A DNA stretch of 6,169 nt from contig JAAUTM010000096.1 of the NCBI GenBank assembly GCA_012031455.1, forward strand, positions 1 to 6,169. The letters are read 5' to 3'. The notes under the pieces are model-generated. The model did not search any database and was not told the DNA's origin. It saw nothing but the letters and a program-made list of their open reading frames with translations. Numbering within the stretch: the first letter of the stretch is position 1; each line of letters begins with the position of its first letter. Below, in pieces: positions 1 through 6,155 of the stretch. The DNA is from Phycisphaerales bacterium (lineage in GTDB: Bacteria > Planctomycetota > Phycisphaerae > Phycisphaerales > Phycisphaeraceae). Both the position numbers and the translations under genes were made by a program.

Positions 1-631
1 AAACACTCTCCTCGCTGGTACGCAGAAGTTCCGCCAGGTCGTTGAGCCGGATGTTCTGGGTGAAATGGTCGTGAATATATCGGCAAATGGTATCCACACG
101 CTGTGATCCGGCGCGGGTGTGCTGGCTGACATATTCAGCTCCGGCCAAAGCAGGGACACTGCGGGATTTGACAAGTCGATCCAGAATCAAAAGCACCGTG
201 GCCCAGCCATCAATGCCCTGTCGATTCTGCATCTGATCCATGTACTGGCTGACCTGTTCGACCACCTGGCCGGTGTAGAGCAGACCCCGCCGGGCACGGA
301 CCACAAAGCGTGATAGCCCGGTCAGTTCGGATGCGTGAGCCTCGAGCATGAATGGTACAAAATTGAGGACCCAGCCAGCGGCACGTCGGCCCGTGGTGGG
401 ATGGTCCAGACGGTAAAACATATGGGGCATGTAGGCAGGAACGACATACAACTGACCGGCATGAAAGCGTTCGGCATGGTCCCCGATGAGGGCTCTGCCC
501 GGGCAACCCGTGGGTAAAAACAGTTCCCAGTCATCGTGATGATGCCACCGTGAAACATACTGCACGACCCGTTGCAGATGGTAAGAACGATGCGGAGCAC
601 GGGTTGGCCAGATCTTTGATGTCGTGCGCAT
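1..631 (-). CDS. AraC-family transcriptional regulator with N-terminal cupin sensor domain (3' end missing)
   Basis: Read on the minus strand from ATG at 631-629, the frame stays open for 210 codons to the window edge. An in-frame TAA lies eight codons upstream, and no other ATG occurs before residue 68, so the start is fairly safe; an AAGGTG about 12 bases upstream could serve as ribosome binding site. Residues about 25-75 carry a cupin-like sensor: the cluster HHHDDWE at 30-36, then GD (50-51), FHAGQLYVVPAYMPH (56-70), the usual pattern of AraC arabinose-binding-type sensors. Residues 178-210 begin the DNA-binding domain: RVDTICRYIHDHF, then LNDLAELLRTSEESV, which fits the first helix-turn-helix. 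Family members are about 280-290 residues, so roughly 70-80 C-terminal residues, including the second helix-turn-helix, lie outside. The gene is divergent from the sugar-enzyme genes and probably controls them. The ligand is unknown. Confidence 0.88.
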   Translation of the reverse strand, partial: MRTTSKIWPTRAPHRSYHLQRVVQYVSRWHHHDDWELFLPTGCPGRALIGDHAERFHAGQLYVVPAYMPHMFYRLDHPTTGRRAAGWVLNFVPFMLEAHASELTGLSRFVVRARRGLLYTGQVVEQVSQYMDQMQNRQGIDGWATVLLILDRLVKSRSVPALAGAEYVSQHTRAGSQRVDTICRYIHDHFTQNIRLNDLAELLRTSEESV

Positions 632-677
632 TATGACACTATAGCACCTTTATTACCCATTGGTCATATCAAGATCG

Positions 678-710
678 GCGCAGCATACCTCAAATAACGC
701 GCAGCGGTCC
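678..710 (+). promoter_or_regulatory. Putative AraC-type operator: two direct half-sites 21 bp apart
   Basis: GCGCAGC occurs at 678-684 and again at 699-705, a spacing of exactly 21 bp. The match extends as GCGCAGCnnnCC (678-689 and 699-710). AraC-family proteins bind direct half-sites about two helical turns apart, and 21 bp is the spacing of the classical araI1/araI2 pair. The promoter-proximal half covers the place where a -35 box would sit relative to the CATAAT at 723-728, a class II activator arrangement. That the divergent AraC-type protein binds here is inferred. Confidence 0.45.
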
Positions 711-737
711 GGGAACTAAATGCATAATCTCAAATAA
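684..737 (+). repeat. Direct repeat CATA-n(1-2)-CTCAAATAA, two copies 40 bp apart
   Basis: The nine bases CTCAAATAA occur at 689-697 and 729-737. Each copy is preceded by CATA with one (684-688) or two (723-728) bases between, so the repeat is 14-15 bp long. The spacing of 40 bp is close to four helical turns, so both copies face the same side of the DNA. The second copy overlaps the proposed -10 element and start of transcription of the epimerase operon. This could be a second operator, used for repression or looping, or chance in AT-rich DNA. Confidence 0.45.
700..728 (+). promoter_or_regulatory. Candidate promoter of the epimerase-oxidoreductase-hydrolase operon
   Basis: CATAAT at 723-728 differs from the consensus -10 hexamer at one base. 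With a 17-bp spacer, the -35 position is 700-705, CGCAGC, which does not resemble TTGACA. A good -10 with no -35 suggests an activator-dependent promoter, which agrees with the putative AraC half-site lying on the -35 position. Transcription would start near 735, giving a leader of about 22 bases before the ATG at 757. Confidence 0.35.
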
Positions 738-743
738 AACTTT

Positions 744-747
744 GGAG
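744..747 (+). promoter_or_regulatory. Ribosome binding site deciding the epimerase start
   Basis: GGAG at 744-747 lies nine bases before the ATG at 757. It therefore supports ATG 757 (protein beginning MKVLFIGGTG) over the in-frame TTG at 742, which would overlap this site. Confidence 0.6.
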
Positions 748-756
748 ATTTATGGA

Positions 757-1751
757 ATGAAAGTCCTTTTCATCGGTGGCACCGGCAACATCAGCACCTC
801 CTGCAGCAACTGGCGGTGGAGCGGGGGATTGAACTCTACCTGCTCAACCGGGGCAACCGTCCCCATGATATTCAAGGTGCCAGAGAGATTCGTGGCGACA
901 TGCAAAGCCCGAAGCTGTGGCTCAGGCCTTAGGTACCCATCAGTGGGATGCGGTGGTGAACTGGATCGCAGTTCACCCCCGCAGACATTGAAAGGGATAT
1001 ACAACTATTCTCCTCCTGCACCAGGCAATATATTTTCATCAGCTCCGGCAGTGTCTATCAAAAGCCCCTTGCCCACCCAGTGGTGACTGAGTCCACACCA
1101 TTGTGCAACCCGTATTGGGATTATGCACGGCAGAAAATCGCCTGCGAAGATAGGCTCGTGCGTGCTTACCGTGAGCAGCAATTCCCTGCGACCATCGTGC
1201 GGCCATCTTTGACCTATGACACCGTGATTCCTCTGGCGATCGGCAGTTGGACGGATTACACCATGATCGACCGCATGAAACGCGGGCTGCCGGTGGTGGT
1301 ACATGGGGATGGTTCCAGTATCTGGACCATGACCCATGCCGAGGATTTCGCCAGGGGACTGGTGGGATTGCTGGGCCTTTCGCAGACCTTGGGGCACGCT
1401 TTCCATATCACTTCGGATGAGCTGCTCACATGGGATCAGATCTGGCAGATCACCGCCGAGGCTGCCGGCTGCAAGGCCAACATCGTGCATGTTCCCACGG
1501 ACTTTATTGCAGCAAGGGATGCGTTTCAACGCGGAAACCTATTGGGGGATAAGGCTGTCAGCGCGATCTATGACAACAGCAAGATCAAACGTTTTGTACC
1601 GGGATTTCAGGCCACGATACCCTACCACGAGGGAATACGCCGGACCCTTGCATGGTTTGAAGCGGACCCCACGCGAATGACCATCGTACCTGCGCACAAC
1701 GAACTGCACGATCGAATCCTGCGCGATTTCGGACAACTATCAAGTCGCTAA
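757..1751 (+). CDS. NAD-dependent epimerase/dehydratase family protein (three frameshifts as read)
   Basis: Extended short-chain dehydrogenase/reductase family, acting on a sugar or sugar derivative with NAD(P) bound in an N-terminal Rossmann fold. The protein starts MKVLFIGGTGNIS, with the GGTGxI nucleotide-binding loop at residues 7-12. Later come FISSGSVYQKP and DYARQK, whose Tyr (1122-1124) and Lys (1134-1136) form the YxxxK active-site pair, then TIVRPSLTYD and GDGSSIWTMTHAEDFARG, all usual for this family. As read, the frame is broken three times: one base lost near 799-801, one lost at the CCC of 908-910, and one extra near 971. Correcting these joins the blocks LQQLAVERG, EAVAQALGTHQWDAVVNWIA and FTPADIERD into one protein of about 331 aa, the normal family length. 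From 972 to the TAA at 1749-1751 the frame is uninterrupted. As first gene of the plus-strand operon it is 54 bp from the next gene. Substrate unknown. Confidence 0.85.
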
Positions 1752-1805
1752 GACGCCAACCGAACTGGGTAATAGTAACCAAACAATTTAATAGGAAACA
1801 CCACC

Positions 1806-2821
1806 ATGGCACGAGTCTACAAAGTCGGAGTGATCGGATGCGGAGATTACCTGAAGATCATGTCGTCCGGTCTCAAAGCCAGCAAGCGTATTGAACTCAC
1901 CCATTTTTTTGATGTGAATACCAAGCGGGCTGCGGATTGTGCTCGTGCATTCAACGGGCAAGCTGTCGGTTCGTCGGATGAACTGCTCGCAGACAAAGAT
2001 ATTGATATGTTGGTGATGTTTGTACCCCCCTGGGTTCGCAGGCAGCTTTTATGTCAGGCTGTGGCTGCAGGCAAACATGTGCTGACCACCAAACCCCTGG
2101 CCCCCAATACCGCAGAATGCCAGAAGATGATTCGTGCTGCGCAACAGTCCAAAATGAAAGTCGGGGTGATCTACAACCGCACGAGCAACTCCGCAGTCGA
2201 AACCATGAAGCAGATATTTGTCCGCGGTTCCATCGGTAAACTGGCTCTCTATCGTCAGGATTGGATTCATCATTACCCGCAGTGGAACAACTGGGCCTTG
2301 GACCCCCAGAAAAACGGTGGCCCGTTCATGGATGCCATGATTCACAATCTGAACATCGTCCGTTACCTCATGGGGCGATCCGCCACGGTGGGCACGATGT
2401 TCTCAGATCGTCACAGCCATCCCCAACTCACTTGTGCTGATACTGAATCACTCAAACTGGATTTTACCGAGCACGGATCAGCTCATCTGTTCATTACCTG
2501 GGCAGCGGATCTTGCGGTGTATTCCACCAAGGGTAACCAGCGCGAACATATTGACTGGTGCTACGGCGTGACGGATCAGGGCTGGCGCATCACGATGACC
2601 AAAAAGATGGTAAAGATGTAGTACAAGCTTCCAAACTCGGCAAACAAAAATACTTTCCGTTGATCAAGCAGCCGAAAACCATTTACGATCGCTTTGCCAT
2701 GGCTTGTGAAGGCGGACCCTGGCCCCAGGACCTGCCCGATCTTCGGGAAGCTGCCAAGGATATCGAGATCATTCGTACTACCCTGGCCAAAGCCGGACGA
2801 CCGGTCCCATTGAAAGATTGA
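1806..2821 (+). CDS. Gfo/Idh/MocA family NAD(P)-dependent oxidoreductase (one frameshift as read)
   Basis: Cytoplasmic NAD(P)-dependent oxidoreductase of the family that includes inositol and glucose-fructose oxidoreductases. AGGAAA at 1793-1798 precedes the ATG. Residues 7-16, VGVIGCGDYL, form the Rossmann loop with GxG at 11-13 but no third glycine. HVLTTKPLA (91-99) matches the family EKP motif with Thr replacing Glu. GGPFMDAMIH (171-180) carries the conserved Asp176 and His180, the expected catalytic pair. As read, the frame ends at a TAG (2619-2621) after TKKMVKM. One base missing from the A run at 2601-2605 explains this: restoring it continues as KDGKDVVQASKLGKQKYFPL to a TGA at 2819-2821, giving about 338 aa, a usual length. 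The final segment (IYDRFAMACEGG and a helix with DLREAAKDIEIIRTTLAKAG) is the normal C-terminal end of the family. Likely co-transcribed with the epimerase and hydrolase; substrate unknown. Confidence 0.88.
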
Positions 2822-2901
2822 GGTCCAATGTCGGGTGCTTGTCTAGCTTTGGACATCTTGCGAAGTTGTATGCAACGACCAAAATGCAGTATGACATCCT
2901 T

Positions 2902-3981
2902 ATGAAGAAAACCCATGTACTGTCCTATGGCCCGGAACTGGTGCATCAACGTTTGCAGCGTGAAGAGCTTGGTATTCTGCGCTTTCAAGGTGGCGATGTA
3001 TCGGCCTGGCAGAAGTCGTTGCGTCGTCGCCTTGCTGTGCAGATGGGCTACGACATCATGCCCGGGAAAAACAAGAGAGTGCCTCTGAAAGTTCGTACGC
3101 TTTGGCATCATGCGGACATGCCCTGGGCTGCGGGGCTTGGTTCGGTGACCAAGATCGTGTTCACCGCTGAGCAGGGAGCAGATGTGCCTGCTTATGTTTG
3201 TCTGCCACACAACGTCAAGCCGCCCTACCGCTGGATGATCTGTCTGCAGGGGCACTCGAGCGGGATGCATAACTCGCTGGGGATTCTGGCCAAAGAGGAT
3301 CCGACGATTATCAATCCATCGCCAAATGTAAAACAGGTGGAAGGCGATCGTGATTTTGCCTTGGGTTGCCTGAAACGGGGCTTTGCGGCGCTGTGTATCG
3401 AACAACGTAATTTCGGGGAAAGACTGTTTCAGGCTCGCTGGGAGGAGTGGTCCAAGCGTGTATGCCTGCAACCAGCAATGCATTCCATGATGTTGGGACG
3501 CACGCTGGCTGCGGAGCGGGTGTTTGATGTGGATCGGGCGTTGGATTATTTATGGACCCGCAAGGATGTGGACCGGGCCAATGTGGGTGTGATGGGGAAC
3601 TCCGGTGGCGGGACCACCAGCATTTACGCCGGGGCCTTGCTCCCCCGAGTTGCCTTCATGATGCCCTCCTGTTCGTTCTGCACTTATCGCGGATCGATCA
3701 TGAGCATTTACCATTGCCCGGACAATTACATTCCCGGTTTACTGCGATGGGCTGAAAGTGCTGACATTGTGGGACTGTTTGCACCCAAGCCGGTCGTGGT
3801 CGTGGCTGGGAACAAGGATGATATTTTCCCAATTCAGCATGTACGCAAAGCCTATGCGGATCTGCGGAAAATCTACCGCGCTGCCGGCGCGGAAAAACAG
3901 TGCCAGTTGGTGGTGGGTGACGGTGGCCACCGGTTTTACGCAGACGATGCCTGGCCGGTGCTCACAAAAATGATCAAATAA
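2902..3981 (+). CDS. Alpha/beta hydrolase, dienelactone hydrolase/acetyl xylan esterase-like
   Basis: Serine hydrolase, likely an esterase or lactonase. With ATG 2902 it is 359 aa, starting MKKTHVLSYGPELVHQR, a plausible family N terminus, and has no signal peptide, so it is predicted cytoplasmic. LQGHSSGMHNS holds the likely oxyanion-hole region. The nucleophile elbow is VGVMGNSGGGTTS with Ser234 (codon 3601-3603). The acid is probably Asp306 in AGNKDDIFPI (or Asp307), and the base is His343 in VGDGGHRFY. The triad is thus complete. The start is uncertain: there is no clear ribosome binding site before 2902, ATG 2884 is also in frame, and a TTG at 2818 overlaps the stop of the preceding gene. 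The open frame back to 2818 and the tight spacing suggest translational coupling. The partners suggest deacylation or ring opening of a sugar-derived substrate. This is the one operon gene with no frameshift. Confidence 0.82.
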   Translation: MKKTHVLSYGPELVHQRLQREELGILRFQGGDVSAWQKSLRRRLAVQMGYDIMPGKNKRVPLKVRTLWHHADMPWAAGLGSVTKIVFTAEQGADVPAYVCLPHNVKPPYRWMICLQGHSSGMHNSLGILAKEDPTIINPSPNVKQVEGDRDFALGCLKRGFAALCIEQRNFGERLFQARWEEWSKRVCLQPAMHSMMLGRTLAAERVFDVDRALDYLWTRKDVDRANVGVMGNSGGGTTSIYAGALLPRVAFMMPSCSFCTYRGSIMSIYHCPDNYIPGLLRWAESADIVGLFAPKPVVVVAGNKDDIFPIQHVRKAYADLRKIYRAAGAEKQCQLVVGDGGHRFYADDAWPVLTKMIK

Positions 3982-4012
3982 ATCGATCATTAAATTGCAA
4001 ATTTATTTACTT
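3969..4012 (+). terminator. Weak terminator-like hairpins after the hydrolase gene
   Basis: AATGATC (3969-3975) and GATCATT (3985-3991) form a perfect 7-bp stem with a 9-base loop around the stop codon. Just after it, TAAATT (3991-3996) and AATTTA (4000-4005) form a 6-bp stem with a GCA loop, followed by TTTACTT. The two cannot both form fully, as they share base 3991. Both are AT-rich and neither has a good U tract, so this is only a possible end of the operon transcript. Confidence 0.25.
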
Positions 4013-4038
4013 GGATCACTTCGCGTAATCGATTGGAA

Positions 4039-4129
4039 ACTGGCGGTGCTTTTCTGTTTTTCCTCTCTCGAGCAGATGAGGGAATACTCATCAGCCTGAG
4101 TTATCAACGATGACAAGAAAAATGCCAGT
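4039..4129 (+). other. Nested inverted repeats in the spacer before the DUF309 gene
   Basis: GATGAG (4075-4080) and CTCATC (4087-4092) form a perfect 6-bp stem with a GGAATA loop. CTCG (4066-4069) and TGAG (4097-4100) can extend it across a symmetric internal loop (AGCA facing AGCC). Farther out, ACTGGC (4039-4044) and GCCAGT (4124-4129) are perfect inverted 6-mers that could close the whole element. It could be a 5' leader structure, a small RNA or a poor terminator. The stems are short, so chance is possible. Confidence 0.25.
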
Positions 4130-4154
4130 CTATTTTAACACTATCATCCTCTGA

Positions 4155-4596
4155 ATGAACCCGACCGACAAACTATCCCCTGAGGAAATCGATTCCCTGC
4201 AACGGGGGGTTGAGCTTTTCAATGCCGGGGAGTTTTTTGAGCTCATGAAGTGTGGGAAGATGCCTGGAATCTGGCACCGCTTCCGGAGCCTGGGAAGTAT
4301 TCACGCAAGCTGTTTTTCAGGGACTGATTCAATGTGCGGTGTCACTGGAGCACATGCGTCGGGGGAACCCGCGCGGGGCGGTGCGGGTGTATGAAAGTGC
4401 GCTGACCAAGTTCATCGGCTGCCCGGAGCATTATCTGGGCATCGACCATTTTTCTTTGCGCCAGGCTTTGGGGAAAATGGTGGCCCAACTGCGCACCATG
4501 CCTGCGGAGGTGTTCGAACCACGCGCGGGTCGGGGATTGACGCTACCGGTGGATTTATCCAAGGCTCCGAAAATCAAGCATGATGATTTTGACTGA
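4155..4596 (+). CDS. DUF309 domain-containing protein (two frameshifts as read)
   Basis: Small, probably all-helical cytoplasmic protein of the DUF309 family; its function is not established. The start is ATG 4155, directly preceded by an in-frame TGA, with no evident ribosome binding site. The N terminus reads LQRGVELFNAGEFFE. One base is missing near 4242-4244; restoring it gives LHEVWEDAWNLAPLPEP, the HExxE..W signature that defines the family. A second base is missing at the T run 4313-4317; restoring it gives KLFFQGLIQCAVSLEHMRRG, the family's conserved QGLIQ helix, and then GNPRGAVRVYESAL. The reconstructed protein is about 147 aa, the normal size, ending KIKHDDFD. It faces the minus-strand TPR gene across 33 bp. 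The spacer before it suggests it is transcribed apart from the sugar-enzyme operon. Confidence 0.82.
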
Positions 4597-4629
4597 CAAT
4601 GAAAGCTGATCCTGGGGGGACATATTTCA

Positions 4630-5328
4630 TCACTTGGCGACGACAACCGGAGTGACAATGGGTTGCTGTAGCAACAGACCCATGCTGTCGCGGGGCATGG
4701 GGCTGGGCAAGGTTTCATCCGCAATCTGGCGATCCGCTTCGTGAATAGTTTTGCGTACCCTTTCCCGTCGTGTGCTTCGTCCATCACCTGGGTTGCCCAT
4801 GATTGAGCATCGGACAGGGTACCCGTGTGACGCTGGCTCCAAATATCGAATACCTTGGCGGCTTCGATGGGCTTCTGTAGTTGGGTGTAGGCAATGAGCA
4901 ACATGAAATATGCAGACTGATCCACCTGCGGATCCTGCAAAGCCGGTATACCGTAAGCAGTAGCCAGCGACCATTGCCGATCTCCCATCGCTGCAGCACA
5001 ACCCAACCACCAGATAATCACTGTGCCTGCCACCGAGTTCGATGGCCTTGTCGATGGCTTGGAGCGCAGCCTGATTCTCCTCCGACTGCACACGTGCCTG
5101 AGCAAGGGCAAACCACAACCGGGGGTCACCCGCGTGGGCTGGCTGGGCTACCAGTGCTTCAATCTGCTGGGCAGCCTGCTGTGCCTGACCTTTTTGCAGG
5201 GCTGACAGCGCCGTCGCAATCTCAGGCGAACCGATAGCCGAGGAAAGGGGCGTGGCTTGTGAGAAGGCTGTTGATGTCACCGAAAGGGTTAATACCAATG
5301 CGAGCTTGATGAATGTTCGGGCGTGCAT
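4630..5328 (-). CDS. Secreted TPR-like repeat protein (two frameshifts as read)
   Basis: The protein starts MHARTFIKLALVLTLSV and has a clear signal peptide (Arg4/Lys8, hydrophobic stretch 9-17, likely cleavage AFS-QA after residue 23), so it is exported. The mature part is rich in Ala and Gln with helical pairs typical of tetratricopeptide repeats: IATALSALQKGQAQQAAQQI, LWFALAQARVQSEENQAALQ, then YFMLLIAYTQLQKPIEAAKV. As read, the frame shifts twice: one extra base (or two lost) near 5001-5012, and one lost in the GGG of minus strand 4766-4764. After correction, HSDYLVV joins LGCAAAMGDRQWSLATAYG, and VMDEAHDG joins ERVRKTIHEADRQIADE; the protein ends QPIVTPVVVAK, about 232 aa. The role is unknown; TPR proteins usually hold partners together. 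It lies 2 bp after the upstream gene and is probably co-translated with it. Confidence 0.72.
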   Translation of the reverse strand: MHARTFIKLALVLTLSVTSTAFSQATPLSSAIGSPEIATALSALQKGQAQQAAQQIEALVAQPAHAGDPRLWFALAQARVQSEENQAALQAIDKAIELGGRHSDYLVVGLCCSDGRSAMVAGYCLRYTGFAGSAGGSVCIFHVAHCLHPTTEAHRSRQGIRYLEPASHGYPVRCSIMGNPGDGRSTRRERVRKTIHEADRQIADETLPSPMPRDSMGLLLQQPIVTPVVVAK

Positions 5329-5330
5329 GA

Positions 5331-6155
5331 TTATTCCTCTCCGAAAAAAGTGTTCATGGCTTGACCGACGAGGATCCCCCCGACTATTTTTGCGGCATCG
5401 TAAGCTTGGCCATACGTCATTTCCGTCCCGGGGGTCTGAGCCATGTGGTCAACCGCCCGGGCGGAGAACAGCACATTGTCCAGCGCTACCGAGTCGTATT
5501 GGATCTTCCAGACGCGGATAATGGCTTCGACCGCAGGCCAATCCAGTCCCAGCTTGCGCCAATACATGCCTTGCAGGAAATAATTAATATCGCCGCCACC
5601 CATAGTCCGGTTCCACGGGGAGACGGTGTAGTGAAAATCCTGATAAACAAGAAACTTACTATCCAGGCGGCGCCAGGGAACCAGCGGGTTATACATCCCT
5701 GTCCACGATTCATCGATGAGTTTGTCGAGAATCTCTTCGAAGCCCTTTAATTCCGCGTCCCATTCGGCAGGGGTGATGACAAAAGGATCTTCCTTGGTTC
5801 CGGTGCCGCCGCCAGCCCACAATGTGGAAAGCACTTCAGCAGCAGTGGGCGTATGGTGAGGAATGGGGGTAGTTCCGTTAAGAATTGGAGTAGTAGCTCC
5901 GGGACTTGGCAGCGTTTCCCGCGTCTGGTTATCCAGCGGTGCCTGCGAAGTCTGGGGTTCGCTGAACTGCTCCATCAATTTTTTGGCTTTATCCCTGGCT
6001 TCCGCAGTCATGCCAGAGTTATCGATCAAACCATTGAGAAGTTTTTCGTCAACAACCACCGGGGTGGATTTGGCAGTGGACGAAGGCTTGGGCACCGGAT
6101 CGGGGCCTTTAGGATTTACTTCCGAGAAAAATTCGGAAATAGTCTTTGAGTCCAT
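5331..6155 (-). CDS. Unrecognised protein, Pro/Ser/Thr-rich N-terminal half and Trp-rich C-terminal domain (possibly 5' partial)
   Basis: I do not recognise this family. From ATG 6155 it is 274 aa with no frame break. No ribosome binding site is visible and the frame is open to the window edge (preceding residues DFYD), so the gene may begin outside. There is no signal peptide or membrane segment in view. Residues 14-35 and 66-106 are rich in Pro, Ser and Thr, like a linker; a short charged helix lies at 48-64. The C-terminal part (about 120-270) looks globular and rich in aromatics: DPFVITPAEWDAELKGFEE, then YNPLVPWRRLD, YQDFHYTVSPWN, and GGGDINYFLQGMYWRKLG (186-203) followed by LDWPAVEAIIRVWKIQYDS. 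Linker plus compact C-terminal domain recalls the tail of a large surface or polymorphic-toxin-type protein, but this is only a resemblance. The TPR gene follows 2 bp downstream. Confidence 0.65.
   Translation of the reverse strand: MDSKTISEFFSEVNPKGPDPVPKPSSTAKSTPVVVDEKLLNGLIDNSGMTAEARDKAKKLMEQFSEPQTSQAPLDNQTRETLPSPGATTPILNGTTPIPHHTPTAAEVLSTLWAGGGTGTKEDPFVITPAEWDAELKGFEEILDKLIDESWTGMYNPLVPWRRLDSKFLVYQDFHYTVSPWNRTMGGGDINYFLQGMYWRKLGLDWPAVEAIIRVWKIQYDSVALDNVLFSARAVDHMAQTPGTEMTYGQAYDAAKIVGGILVGQAMNTFFGEE
5335..5342 (-). promoter_or_regulatory. Ribosome binding site of the TPR gene, inside the end of the upstream gene
   Basis: On the minus strand GGAGAGGA (5342-5335) lies six bases before ATG 5328. 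It forms part of the last codons of the upstream gene, whose TAA is at 5333-5331. This fixes the TPR start and implies translational coupling of the two genes. Confidence 0.65.

Noticed and set aside
322..600. Minus-strand open frames of 92 and 98 codons within 210-600
   Set aside because: They are alternative frames of the AraC-type gene on the same strand; the frame from 631 reads through with a clear cupin and helix-turn-helix pattern.
1005..1529. Minus-strand open frame of 174 codons opposite the epimerase
   Set aside because: It overlaps the well-conserved epimerase coding strand (YxxxK and the GDGSSIWTMTHAEDFARG block) and shows no family features of its own.
2683..3483. Minus-strand open frame of 266 codons opposite the hydrolase
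   Set aside because: It lies antisense to a gene with a full catalytic triad, has Cys/His/Arg-rich composition without recognisable motifs, and no ribosome binding site; it is a shadow frame.
4110..4136. Promoter for DUF309: ATGACA at 4110-4115 with TATTTT at 4131-4136
   Set aside because: The spacer is only 15 bp and the -10 is poor; too weak to list as a feature.
757..4596. Programmed ribosomal frameshifting as a common explanation for the broken genes
   Set aside because: The indels fall in unrelated genes, at different sequences and in both directions, with no repeated slippery motif or downstream structure; sequencing error is simpler.
4599..4630. Inverted repeat ATGAAA/TTTCAT between the convergent DUF309 and TPR genes as a bidirectional terminator
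   Set aside because: The 6-bp AT-rich arms are separated by 20 bases and there is no T tract on either side, so it is not a credible intrinsic terminator.
4431..5129. Minus-strand 232-codon frame spanning the convergent gene ends
   Set aside because: Only its middle part (about 4767-5005) is real, as the shifted portion of the TPR gene; its ends run antisense into DUF309 and out of frame in the TPR gene.
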